Of a stretch of DNA of 64,000 nt, positions 50,929 through 58,734 are shown piece by piece. This DNA is from CAVWNR01 sp963756525. GTDB lineage: Bacteria; Actinomycetota; Actinomycetes; Mycobacteriales; Jatrophihabitantaceae. The DNA is taken from assembly GCA_963756525.1 (NCBI GenBank), contig CAVWNR010000003.1:496001-560000 (forward strand), written 5' to 3'. The notes beneath the pieces are model-generated. The model was not told where the DNA came from. It ran no database searches and worked only from the letters and a program-made list of their open reading frames with translations. The translations under genes and the position numbers were made by a program. Every line of letters starts with the position of its first letter. The first letter of the stretch is position 1.

Positions 50929-51535
50929 CGCGACGGAGCCGAGGAGCCACCAGCCCGCCGGCCAGCATAAGCAGGGCCAGGCCGGCACCGATGAGGGGTA
51001 GGTTGCTGCCGCTGGACGGTGGCAGACTGTCGCCAGTTGCGCCGACCGGTAGCCCGGACGGTGTGCCGTTCGGCGCCGGCGGCGTGGTGTTGTTCGCCGG
51101 CGTGGCCGGCGTGCTGCAGCTACCGGTGTTCAGCGAGTTGCTGAACGTCCAGCTTCGGGCCTGCTTGCCGGGGAACGCGTACCCGCCGGCAGGGCTGGCG
51201 GTGTAGACCACTGACTGGCCGGGCTTGACCGTTGTGCTCCCGGACGGGCTCGACACCACGCCGGTCTGGCTGCCCGGGGTGACGACCTCGTTCTGCTGCT
51301 GGCAGGTCGGGGTCGTTGCCGCCGGCTCGACCGGCGTCACCGTGCGCGATACCGGAGGCGGTGACGGGCAGTCGTCCGGGTTGAGCGTGTCAGTGAACGT
51401 CCAGCTTCGTGCCTGCTTGCCGGGGAACGCGTACCCGGCCGCCGGAGTGGCGAGGTAGGTCACCGAGTCGCCGGGCTTGAGCGTCGTGCGCCCGGACGGG
51501 CTCCACACCACACCGGTCTGGGTGCTCGGCGTCAC
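50915..51535 (-). CDS. C-terminal part of a split repeat-rich cell-wall surface protein
   Basis: 206 codons from GTG 51535. Contains two repeats (TPSTQTGVVWSPSG then TTLKPGDSVTYLATPAAGYA and a conserved WTF-N-C end), a Pro/Thr linker, and a sorting end: SLPPSSGSNLPLIGAG, a hydrophobic span (GLALLMLAGGLV) and basic RLRRGARS. NLPLIGAG could be a degenerate LPXTG motif. The GTG overlaps the stop of the N-terminal part by 4 bp (GTGA), so both halves may be made separately, but without its own signal peptide this half could not be exported. Confidence 0.7.
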   Translation of the reverse strand: MTPSTQTGVVWSPSGRTTLKPGDSVTYLATPAAGYAFPGKQARSWTFTDTLNPDDCPSPPPVSRTVTPVEPAATTPTCQQQNEVVTPGSQTGVVSSPSGSTTVKPGQSVVYTASPAGGYAFPGKQARSWTFSNSLNTGSCSTPATPANNTTPPAPNGTPSGLPVGATGDSLPPSSGSNLPLIGAGLALLMLAGGLVAPRLRRGARS

Positions 51536-51862
51536 GACCTCTCCGCTCTGGATCGTGTCCCGCCGCTCACCCAGCGGACGGGCTCCACCACACCGGTCTG
51601 GGTGCTCGGCGTCACGACCTCGTCCGGGCTCTGGCAGGTCGGGGTGGTCGTCGTCGGCTCAGTCGGCGTCACCAGCTGCGTGCAGTCGGACGGGTCGAAC
51701 CAGTTCTTGAAGAACCACTCGGTCTGCGCGCCGCTAGGGAAGGTGTAACCCTGCGCGGGGGTGGCGTGGTAGGTCACCGAGTCGCCGGGCTTGAGCGTGG
51801 TGCTCCCGGACGGGGTCCAAATCACCCCGGTCTGGGTGCTCGGCGTCACGACCTCATCCGGG
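51121..51862 (-). repeat. About 200-250-bp tandem repeats coding the surface-protein module
   Basis: Three full units, with starts of the EVVTP segment near 51853, 51541 and 51287, plus a cut copy at 51574-51622. The stretch ACGCCGAGCACCCAGACCGG recurs at the head of three of these, almost without change. The shortened copy differs by a missing GT in GTGTGGT(GT)GG, which shifts frame. Confidence 0.75.
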
Positions 51863-52368
51863 TTCTGGCAGATCGGTGTGGTCGTCGTCGGCGCGCTCGG
51901 CGTGACACTCGTCGGCGGTGGCGTACAGTCCCGCCCCTCGAACGACGCGGTGGTACTGTCCGTGCCGGATCGGCCGTCGGCCCAGGTCATGTCGAACGTG
52001 ACCTGGCCGGCCGGCAACGACTGCAGGCTCGTGCGGATCGTGAAGCTGCGGGTGCTCTGGTTCGCTACCAGCCTCGGCCCGTCCGATAGGCCGTTCCAGG
52101 TCATGGTCACGTACATGTCGCCCGACGGTCTGCGCTCGATGTTGCCGAAAAAGCCGACGATGACGGCCTGGTCGGAATTGCACCCAGATAGCGCCGATGC
52201 ATGTACGTTCCACGCTCCGGCCACACCGGCGCCGGCGAACAGCCCGAGAGCGAACATGCTGACGCCGGCGAGCGCGACCGGAATCGCGATCAGCCGCCGC
52301 CATTTGCCTCGGGAATGCGTCGTGGGGGGGCGCTCAACGCCCCGCCCCCCGTCGTTGTCTGCGGACAT
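51532..52368 (-). CDS. N-terminal part of a split repeat-rich cell-wall surface protein
   Basis: 278 codons. Signal segment (LIAIPVALAGVSMFALGLFA), a beta-rich domain (GNIERRPSGDMYVTMTWNGL), then one full repeat (TPSTQTGVIWTPSG and TTLKPGDSVTYHATPAQGYT) and the start of another. The next repeat copy is cut short: after TPSTQTGVV the frame slips into a short unrelated tail and stops, while the same repeat starts again intact 40 bp later in the C-terminal gene. So one ancestral gene has been broken by slippage between repeats. Confidence 0.75.
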   Translation of the reverse strand: MSADNDGGRGVERPPTTHSRGKWRRLIAIPVALAGVSMFALGLFAGAGVAGAWNVHASALSGCNSDQAVIVGFFGNIERRPSGDMYVTMTWNGLSDGPRLVANQSTRSFTIRTSLQSLPAGQVTFDMTWADGRSGTDSTTASFEGRDCTPPPTSVTPSAPTTTTPICQNPDEVVTPSTQTGVIWTPSGSTTLKPGDSVTYHATPAQGYTFPSGAQTEWFFKNWFDPSDCTQLVTPTEPTTTTPTCQSPDEVVTPSTQTGVVEPVRWVSGGTRSRAERS

Positions 52369-52978
52369 GGTTTACTCCAATCCGACCATGGAGGCCCCGT
52401 TGTAGCCGCCGCGGGCGACGCCCGCAGATCCAGACCTCGACGATGGGCGCGCGGGTTGCCGATGCCAATAGGCGCAGGTCCCCTTTTTTCACTGGAGCTA
52501 GGTCCGGGCCCGGGGCCGACACCACGGACTCATCGACATTGCTCGCGCCCGGCTCGATGGGCGCAGCGGCGACCGCCCCATCGCCATAGGCTCGTCGGCC
52601 GCGCGCATCGGGACGCGCGAAACCACTGCTACGGGGACTTAGACCGGCTCGCCCGACGAGAGGGTGATCTCGCCTTCCAGGAAGGACCTGCCCGAATTCT
52701 GGTCGGATTACGTGCCGCGGATGACACGTCGCGTTGAACTACAACGTCGAAGTCTTCTCATCAGAGTGACTGGTGAGCCTGCCGACGTTGCGGCGCGTCG
52801 TTGCGTGGACGTGCGTGCTGCCGTCACAGAGACCCAAGTCCTGTCGCCGTGCCCGCCAGTCAGCGACGGCCAATCCACCCGCGGTTCGGCCGGCCGGCCG
52901 ACCCGTTGCGCCACCGGCAGTGGGGATCGTTGCTGCAACGGGCCGCACCCGGCGGCCCCGCATCGCATGGAGGTCCCC
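52369..52978. other. Intergenic stretch, no convincing gene
   Basis: About 600 bp between the divergent surface-protein and secreted-protein genes. Both strands carry short overlapping frames without recognisable products. A T-run (CCCCTTTTTTC, about 52482) and GGAGCTAGGTCCG (about 52493) are the only features noted; the latter is a weak match to the GGGCCTAGGTCG motif seen elsewhere in the region. Promoters for both genes must lie here. Confidence 0.5.
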
Positions 52979-53515
52979 TTGAACAGCACCAGTGCCCGGC
53001 GGGCGCGGCGGATCGTGGGCGGGACGCTGCTCGGCGTCGCGGCGGCGGGCGTCGCCACCGTCGCGCTCACGCAGTCCGCGCACGCGACTCATCGTCCGGC
53101 AGCGAACGACAGGAATGCCGCGAGCGCCGCCGCCGACACCACCACGGTGAGCGTTCGCGGCCCGGACCTGCCCGGGCTGCACTCGGCCTTCGTGCCGCGC
53201 GTGCAATGCCCGGGGAGCCATCCCTGGCTGCTGAAGAAGCAGTTCAACGAGGGCAGCGGCTTCCGGATCGACCCGGGCGTCGAGTTCACCGGCTACAACC
53301 CGGGCTTCGACGCCGTCGCGATGAGTTCACTTCGCGTCCCCTACACGAAGGACAAGGTCCAGGGGCACATGCGCACCGGCATCAGCGGCGACCGCGACGT
53401 CATCATGAACTCGGTGACGAACTGGAGCCTCGGGCCAACCGGCTGGACCGTGACCATTCACTGCACCTCGAACCCGGCAGACGGGAAATTCGAAGGACCC
53501 GTCAGCGACCCGTGA
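52979..53515 (+). CDS. Small secreted two-cysteine protein, family copy A
   Basis: 178 residues. A TTG start (GGAGG five bases upstream) aligns with the ATG of copies B and C; an ATG at 52967 is possible. Signal peptide (GGTLLGVAAAGVATVALTQS, cut near AHA). The mature part has two conserved cysteines: FVPRVQCPGSHPWLLKK and GWTVTIHCTSNPADGKF. Related copies are at 57853 and 60354. Function unknown; the two cysteines probably form a disulphide. Its stop overlaps the GTG of an ABC ATPase gene (GTGA). Confidence 0.8.
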   Translation: MNSTSARRARRIVGGTLLGVAAAGVATVALTQSAHATHRPAANDRNAASAAADTTTVSVRGPDLPGLHSAFVPRVQCPGSHPWLLKKQFNEGSGFRIDPGVEFTGYNPGFDAVAMSSLRVPYTKDKVQGHMRTGISGDRDVIMNSVTNWSLGPTGWTVTIHCTSNPADGKFEGPVSDP

Positions 53516-54246
53516 CCGCCTGCCGAACCGAGCAGGAGTTCGCCAACAGAAGTGTGCTCGGTCGGTCCGGTGCCGGTCCACCCGTGCTGGGGGACATCTC
53601 GTTTCGCGCTCGTCCCGGTGATTTCGTGGCCCTCGTCGGCCCGTCCGGCTCGGGCAAGTCGACCATCCTGCGGCTGCTCGTCGGCCTCGAGTCACCGGAG
53701 AGCGGGAGCGTCCACCTCGACGCCAAGGACCTCGCGACCCTTGATCTGCGGGCGGTCCGGCGGCAGATGGGTATCGTGCTGCAGAACGGCAAGCTTGCCT
53801 CGGGCAGCATCTACCAGAACATCGTAGGCTCCTCGCCGTTGACGATGGATCAGGCCTGGGAGGCCGCGCGCAGCGCCGGGCTGGACGAGGACATCGAACG
53901 CATGCCGATGGGCATGCACACCATGGTCATGGAGGGTGGAACAGGCCTGTCCCGCGGTCAGCGGCAGCGGCTGATGACCGCCCGGGCCATCATCGGCAAG
54001 CCGCGGATCCTCCTCTTCGACGAGGCGACGAGCGCGCTGGACAACCGCACCCAGGCAGTCATCAGCGAAAGCCTGGACCGCCTCAAGGCGACCCGGATGG
54101 TGATCGCGCACCGCCTCAGCGCCGTGATGAATGCCGACCAGATACATGTCGTGGAAGCCGGCCGCATCGTCGAGTCCGGCATCTACGACGAACTGATGCC
54201 GCACGACGGGCCGTTCGCCGCGCTCGCCGCCCAGCAACTGGTCTAG
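53512..54246 (+). CDS. Orphan NHLP/NHLM-type ABC transporter ATPase domain
   Basis: 244 residues: a nucleotide-binding domain only. Walker A VGPSGSGKST, Q-loop MGIVLQNGKL, signature LSRGQRQRL (Arg for the usual Gly), Walker B ILLFDEATSALD and switch IAHRLS. GSIYQNIVGSSPLTMDQAWE and MPMGMHTMVMEGG are hallmarks of NHLP-leader bacteriocin export ABC proteins. The about 450-residue membrane/peptidase part is missing, replaced by a short unrelated lead-in. Coupled to secreted copy A. Either a truncated gene or an ATPase lent to another permease. Confidence 0.85.
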   Translation: MTACRTEQEFANRSVLGRSGAGPPVLGDISFRARPGDFVALVGPSGSGKSTILRLLVGLESPESGSVHLDAKDLATLDLRAVRRQMGIVLQNGKLASGSIYQNIVGSSPLTMDQAWEAARSAGLDEDIERMPMGMHTMVMEGGTGLSRGQRQRLMTARAIIGKPRILLFDEATSALDNRTQAVISESLDRLKATRMVIAHRLSAVMNADQIHVVEAGRIVESGIYDELMPHDGPFAALAAQQLV

Positions 54247-54261
54247 CGTGCCTCGCGACGG

Positions 54262-54313
54262 TGATCAAGAGGGAGAAGTGGCTGCTGAAACGACCACTTC
54301 GCCCTGTTGATCA
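54262..54313. terminator. Long hairpin after the orphan ABC ATPase gene
   Basis: TGATCAAGAGGGAGAAGTGG (54262-54281) pairs with CCACTTCGCCCTGTTGATCA (54294-54313) at 18 of 20 positions, 12-base loop. It starts 15 bp after the stop codon. Confidence 0.75.
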
Positions 54314-54365
54314 AGGACCGATCCGGTAAGCGAACGGCGCTGTCCGGTACCGCCGGCCACCGTGC

Positions 54366-54490
54366 CCTGCTTGTCGGCGATCCGCGGAACGGCCAGACTG
54401 GATGCACTCGCCGTACGGGGGGGCGATGACCGCAGACAGGCCCTAGGGACAGCGATGAGTACAGCGGGGCAATACCGGCGTGTGGACAGC
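54366..54490 (+). repeat. 125-bp duplication, copy 1 (AraC-gene promoter and first codons)
   Basis: Matches 56534-56658 at about 121 of 125 positions without gaps. Covers the upstream region and the first 12 codons (MSTAGQYRRVDS) of the AraC-type gene. Confidence 0.9.
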
Positions 54491-54581
54491 CGACGCGACG
54501 AACTGAGGCTTCTCCGAGGTGAAGCTCACCATCAGGCTGAACTGCTCTGCCTCGATGAGCGACGGCCGCCGCATGTCGTGA
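54455..54581 (+). pseudogene. Scar joining an AraC-gene start to the tail of a fourth secreted-protein copy
   Basis: The first 12 codons are those of the AraC-type gene at 56623. From 54491 the sequence switches to the end of a secreted two-cysteine gene: GFSEVKLTIRLNCSASMSDG in a frame interrupted by TGA where the paralogues have tyrosine or tryptophan. This is a deletion junction between two genes of the cassette. Confidence 0.75.
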
Positions 54582-54588
54582 CCCGGCG

Positions 54589-55407
54589 TCAGGCGTCGCG
54601 GCGCTGCATCAAGTACGCGCCGATCGCGAGCGGCACGGCGAACCACAGGCAGAACACCCCGAACCCGACCCACGGCGTGAGGTGGCTGCCAGTCTGTTGG
54701 GTCGCGTAGATCGCCTTACCCGCATTGCTGGTGAGGTAGCGGTCGACCGTTTTGCCCGACTTGCCGAGGACTAGGGGCATGAACGGTAGAACGAGCTGGA
54801 ACGCGACCGCGGTAGTGATCGCGCCGGCCGTGTGCCGCACCAACAAGCCGATCGCCAGGCCGAAGAGCCCGCTGCCGGCGAGGTACAGCCCACCACCGAT
54901 CACCGCGCGCAGCACACCGGGGTCGGTGATCGACGCGGCCATACCGGGATGCGTCATCAGCGACTGGCCGAGGAAGAAGGCGACGAACGAGGAGATCAGC
55001 CCGCTGACGAGCGCAATCACCAGGAACACGCCGATCTTGCCGGCGAGCAGGCGCATGCGCCTGGGTACCGCGGCCAGCGAGGTGCGAATGCTGCCGCTGG
55101 AGTACTCACTGGTGATCACCAGCGCGCCGAGCACCACGATGACCAACTGCGCCATCTCCAACCCGGACAGGCTGGTGCCGACCGGATCGAACGTTCGCCT
55201 GACCTGAGCATCCATGTTGGGCCAGGAGCTGTTGGCGGCCTGGCAGCTGAGTGTGCCGAATCCGACGCTCACCAGGAAAAGGATGAGCAGCGCCCAGCCG
55301 GTGGAGCGGACGGAGCTCAGCTTGGTCCACTCCGAACGGAACACGTTCCCGAAGCTCGGCGTTGTGTGCGCGGCGACGAGCTGCGTCGGCGCGGTGATTG
55401 TGGTCAT
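54589..55407 (-). CDS. ABC-2 type exporter permease
   Basis: 272 residues, six membrane helices. Opening FRSEWTKLSSVRSTGWALLI is typical of ABC-2 permeases of the DrrB/bacitracin-exporter kind; VVLGALVITSEYSSGSIRTS and AVIGGGLYLAGSGLFGLAIG follow. ATG overlaps the stop of the ATPase gene by 4 bp (ATGA). A broken copy of this same gene lies at 58.5-59.9 kb. Exports an unknown compound, perhaps a peptide or antibiotic. Confidence 0.92.
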   Translation of the reverse strand: MTTITAPTQLVAAHTTPSFGNVFRSEWTKLSSVRSTGWALLILFLVSVGFGTLSCQAANSSWPNMDAQVRRTFDPVGTSLSGLEMAQLVIVVLGALVITSEYSSGSIRTSLAAVPRRMRLLAGKIGVFLVIALVSGLISSFVAFFLGQSLMTHPGMAASITDPGVLRAVIGGGLYLAGSGLFGLAIGLLVRHTAGAITTAVAFQLVLPFMPLVLGKSGKTVDRYLTSNAGKAIYATQQTGSHLTPWVGFGVFCLWFAVPLAIGAYLMQRRDA

Positions 55408-56339
55408 CGGCTCGCCTCCAAGACCGGACTGTCCGCCGGGGACGCTGCGTGGTAGTCCACGCTGTCGTGGGTGAGTTCAAGGAACGCCGTCTCCAAAGAG
55501 GCGTTCTGCTGGTACAGCTCGTAGATCGTGCACCCATGGGCAGCAGCGATGTCGGCGACCTCCTCGGTGGACAACCCGATCACGTCCAGGTAGCCGCCCA
55601 CCTCGTCGACCCGGTGGCCGGTCTGGGCGATCGCGGCGCAGAGCACGCCAGTTTGCGGGGTGCGGACCCGCACCACGCTGCCTGAGCTGGCAGCGACGAG
55701 CTCGTCCATGCTCCGGTCGGCGATCAGCTTGCCCCGGCCGATCACCACGAGGTGTTGCGCGGTGAGCGCCATCTCGCTCATCAGGTGGCTGGAGACCAGG
55801 ACGGTGCGTCCCTCGCCGGCGAGCCCCTTCATGAAGTTGCGGATCCACAAGATGCCCTCGGGGTCGAGTCCGTTCACCGGCTCGTCGAACAGCAGCACGC
55901 CGGGGTCGCCCAGCATCGCGGCCGCGATCCCGAGCCGCTGTGACATGCCGAGCGAGAACCCGCGGATACGCTTGTTCGCGACGCTGGTCAGCCCCACCAT
56001 CGCGAGGACCTCGTCTATCCGCCGCGACGGGATGCCGTTGCTCTGCGCGATGGCCAGCAGGTGCTTGTAGACGCGCCGGCCGCGGTGCACGTCCTTGGGA
56101 TCGAGCAGGGCACCCACCTCGCGCAGCGGATGCTTCGCCTCTGCGAAGGGGCGACCGTTCACCAGCGCCTGCCCGGCAGTCGGACGGTCCAGACCGAGGA
56201 TGCAGCGCATCGTCGTCGATTTGCCGGACCCGTTCGGGCCGAGGAAGCCAGTGACGAGCCCCGGCGACACCGCGAAGCTCAGGTCATCCACCGCCAGCGT
56301 CTGGCCGAATCGCTTGCTCAGACCACGAATCTGGATCAC
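55404..56339 (-). CDS. ABC exporter ATP-binding protein
   Basis: 311 residues from GTG 56339 (AGGAGGGCAC upstream). Walker A GFLGPNGSGKST, signature FSLGMSQRLGIAAA, Walker B VLLFDEPVNGLDPEG, switch VSSHLMSE, then the C-terminal extension typical of DrrA/BcrA-type drug-export ATPases. Works with the coupled ABC-2 permease. Confidence 0.94.
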   Translation of the reverse strand: MIQIRGLSKRFGQTLAVDDLSFAVSPGLVTGFLGPNGSGKSTTMRCILGLDRPTAGQALVNGRPFAEAKHPLREVGALLDPKDVHRGRRVYKHLLAIAQSNGIPSRRIDEVLAMVGLTSVANKRIRGFSLGMSQRLGIAAAMLGDPGVLLFDEPVNGLDPEGILWIRNFMKGLAGEGRTVLVSSHLMSEMALTAQHLVVIGRGKLIADRSMDELVAASSGSVVRVRTPQTGVLCAAIAQTGHRVDEVGGYLDVIGLSTEEVADIAAAHGCTIYELYQQNASLETAFLELTHDSVDYHAASPADSPVLEASR

Positions 56340-56478
56340 GTGCCCTCCTCCTACCTGCAGGCAACTGCGGTATTGCAACGCCGCCACCGACCTCTGCGGG
56401 CAACGGGTTGGCGGCACCGCACTCGCCACACGCGGACCCTGCGCCCCTACGGTGCCCATCGCATAGGGTCATGCCAAT

Positions 56479-56490
56479 GGGCCTAGGTCG
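56479..56490. promoter_or_regulatory. GGGCCTAGGTCG motif upstream of the AraC-type gene
   Basis: The same 12-mer occurs at 57686-57697 and 60186-60197, upstream of secreted copies B and C. It contains the CCTAGG palindrome, which is scarce in high-GC actinomycete DNA. Possible shared operator. Confidence 0.45.
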
Positions 56491-56533
56491 CGTCTTGCCG
56501 CGCAGGCTCCAGGTCTGGTGGGTACGCGACCTG

Positions 56534-56658
56534 CCTGCTTGTCGGCGATCCGCGGAACGGCCAGACTGGATCCACTCGCCGTACGGGGGGGCGATGACCG
56601 CAGACAGGCCCTAGGGGCGGCGATGAGTACAGCGGGGCAATACCGACGTGTGGACAGC
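56534..56658 (+). repeat. 125-bp duplication, copy 2
   Basis: Partner of 54366-54490; here it leads into the full-length AraC-type gene. Contains a seven-G run and GGCCCTAGGGGCGG just before the ATG. Confidence 0.9.
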
Positions 56659-57641
56659 AGCGTGGTTCCCGCCCGTGACCGCTTCGAGCTGTGGCGAACG
56701 CGGGTCGCGCCGCTGCGTCTGGAGCCGATCGGCACGCCGCCGCGCGACTTCCGGGTCACCGGCGAGTCGCTGCGGATGCGCGATGTGAATGTGATCGAGA
56801 TGAACCGGGATGCGGCGACGGCCAGCTGGGGGCGGAGGTCGGCGAGGCCGAGGGCCGGCTGCGGCTCATGGTCCTGGCCCCGGCGCCGGTGGCTACCGCA
56901 CACTGGCACGGTCAGGACGTGACGCTGACTCACGGTGGTGCGGCGCTGGTCGGCAGCACCGACGGCTGGTGGCGTGCCCCCGCCGGTCTGCGGGGCATCG
57001 AGTTGGACCTGCCCGCAACCGTGCTGCCGATCACCGACGCCGAGCTACACCGGGTCAACGACCCTTACCTGCTGCTGACCAACCCGGTGCTCAGCTCTCT
57101 GGTCCGCCCCGCCCTCGTCGGGATGGCTGGCCGGCTCAACACCCTGGTAAACGCCGATCCGGTCCAGTTCGCCGCGGCCTGGACATCGCTGGTCACCATG
57201 CTGGTGCGCTCCATGACCGGTCACGACCTGAACGGCGTCGAGCTGGCTCCGGCCCGGCGGGTGCAGGCACGGCGGTTCATCCGCGCGCAGTTGACCAATC
57301 CAAACCTCTCCCCGGCGGACGTCGCGGCCGGGCTGTACCTCTCCCGGCGCAGCCTATACGAGGCCTTCGCCACTGATGATCAAGCTCGGGCCGGACACGG
57401 CGTCGCCGCGGAGATTCGCCGGCTGCGCCTGGAACGGGCCCGCGAGCTGTTACTCGACGCGACCCGCACCGACACCGTCGCCGACATCGCCGCCCAGGTG
57501 GGGCTGCCCGACCCAGCCCACTTCAGCCGCGCATTCCGGGCCGAGTACGGCCACAGTCCGCACGAGCTCCGCGCTCACCCTCTACGCGCTGGTACACAAG
57601 ATCGCGGCGACGATCAGCCCGATCCGGGCAACATGGTGTAG
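56623..57641 (+). pseudogene. AraC-family regulator with frameshift in a G run
   Basis: The ATG frame gives MSTAGQYRRVDSSVVPARDR, the N-terminal AraC-binding-like region, up to about residue 69 (AATASWG). After the G run at about 56826-56832 (CTGGGGGCGG) the homologous sequence GAEVGEAEGRLRLMVLAPAP continues in the next frame to the end, with complete C-terminal HTH (LSPADVAAGLYLSRRSLYEA, GLPDPAHFSRAFRAEYGHSP). One missing G explains the break. It could be a dead gene, a phase-variable switch or a base-call error. Paralogue of 49149-50159. Confidence 0.8.
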
Positions 57642-57668
57642 CACGTGCTTGGCGGTCTCGCCGAGCAT
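57582..57668 (-). pseudogene. C-terminal fragment of a DedA-family membrane protein
   Basis: A 28-codon minus-strand frame, ATG with AGGAG upstream: LGETAKHVLHHVARIGLIVA. It resembles the last helix region of DedA proteins and closely matches a second fragment at 59922-60000. It overlaps the end of the AraC-type gene by 60 bp. May be a small peptide gene, but a remnant is more likely. Confidence 0.5.
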
Positions 57669-57685
57669 GTGTCTCCTGGGGAACT

Positions 57686-57852
57686 GGGCCTAGGTCGAGC
57701 CGCCGATCGGCCGGCTGGCTGCCCGGCGCTCAACCCGGCGATGGCCCGTTCGTACGACCGTCGCGCGGCGCCATAGCGGGCAGGCTGATGGCTATCAATC
57801 AAACCGCAGCGCCGCACCAACCAGCGCTCACAACCACCAGAAGGAACACACC
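57686..57852 (+). repeat. Conserved leader of secreted copy B
   Basis: 167 bp, matching 60186-60353 along its whole length with small indels. Starts GGGCCTAGGTCGAGCCGCCG and ends with ACAACCACCAG(A/G)AGGAACACA before the ATG. It keeps GGCAGGCTGATGGCT and TCAATCAAA blocks. No long hairpin is obvious. Confidence 0.8.
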
Positions 57853-58326
57853 ATGAACCGCAGCATCAAGATCGGCGCTGCCGCCGCGACGCTGGCCGGG
57901 ATCGCCCTCGCCGGGGCGGGCGCTGCCAGCGCATCGGCAACCCAGCCCGAGCGCTCCGCCGGACAAACCGCGACACAGGCCGACCCACCCCCTCGGGATG
58001 TGTGGGTCAACGCCGTCGTGACGGAGGTGAAGTCTTGGGGCGACGTCGTCATTCCGTCCCTCACCTGCCCGAAGCAGCACCCCTACCTGGTCGACCAGAA
58101 CTACTCCCCCGGGCGGATCGTGCCGCGCGGCGTGCAGGTCCTCGAACCGGGTGGCGTAGGGGTGACCATCCCGTTCGTGCAAAAGAGGGTCCCGAACGAG
58201 CCGGGCTGGGTCATCGGCACGTCCGGCGCCGGTGCCATGGCGACGAACTATGGCTTCTCCGATGTGAAGCTGACCATCAGGCTGCACTGCAGTGCCAGCC
58301 CTACCGACGGCTACTGGGCGCCCTGA
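57853..58326 (+). CDS. Small secreted two-cysteine protein, family copy B
   Basis: 157 residues. Signal peptide (AATLAGIALAGAGAASASA). Mature part: VVIPSLTCPKQHPYLVDQNY, PRGVQVLEPGGVGVTIP, then DVKLTIRLHCSASPTDGYW. The CPxxHP(Y/W)L and (I/L)xxHC(T/S) cysteine segments are shared with copy A, and almost the whole length with copy C. AGAAGGAAC ribosome-binding site; perfect terminator 15 bp downstream. Function unknown, no enzyme motif seen. Confidence 0.85.
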   Translation: MNRSIKIGAAAATLAGIALAGAGAASASATQPERSAGQTATQADPPPRDVWVNAVVTEVKSWGDVVIPSLTCPKQHPYLVDQNYSPGRIVPRGVQVLEPGGVGVTIPFVQKRVPNEPGWVIGTSGAGAMATNYGFSDVKLTIRLHCSASPTDGYWAP

Positions 58327-58341
58327 TCCGGCGACCCGCAG

Positions 58342-58378
58342 CCCGGCAGGGACGATGTCACGCGTCGTCCCTGCCGGG
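58342..58378 (+). terminator. Perfect 14-bp hairpin after secreted copy B
   Basis: CCCGGCAGGGACGA (58342-58355) and TCGTCCCTGCCGGG (58365-58378), nine-base loop. A near-identical hairpin follows copy C. Confidence 0.88.
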
Positions 58379-58471
58379 CGGTCGGGGTTCACGCCCCGCC
58401 GCCAGCAACACCTGACCAAGCCGCCGCTCGACACAGCGCGTCGCGGCCACGGTCGAGGCCATGAGTGTCAG

Positions 58472-58734
58472 GTGTCGCGGCACTGCAGGATTAACGCGCC
58501 GGCCACAAGCGCACGACGAACCCTAGGCAGAAACCCCGAGCCCGGCCCACGGGGCGAGGTGGCTGGCGGTCTTGTGGGTCGCGTAGATCGCCTTGCCCGC
58601 ATTGCTGGTGAGGTACGGTTCGACGTTCTTGCCACACCTGGCGAATAGGCCCGGCATGAACGGCAGAACAAGCTGGCACGCGACGGCGAAAGCGATTGTG
58701 CCGGCGGTGTGCCGCTCCAACAAGCCGATGGCTA
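58472..58734 (-). pseudogene. 3' part of a second ABC-2 permease copy
   Basis: The minus strand gives LAIGLLERHTAGTIAFAVAC, then YLTSNAGKAIYATHKTASHL, homologous to the intact permease at 54589-55407 (LAIGLLVRHTAGAITTAVAF). A small indel near 58528 stops the frame early. The upstream part of the gene is cut off by the IS630 sequence; a short further piece (AVIGGGLYLA) is found at about 59820-59850. Confidence 0.8.

Noticed and set aside
52801..53511. Upstream extension of the ABC ATPase frame to 481 residues
   Set aside because: It runs in another frame through secreted copy A and is Arg/Gly-rich. The GTG at 53512, overlapping the secreted gene stop, is the natural start.
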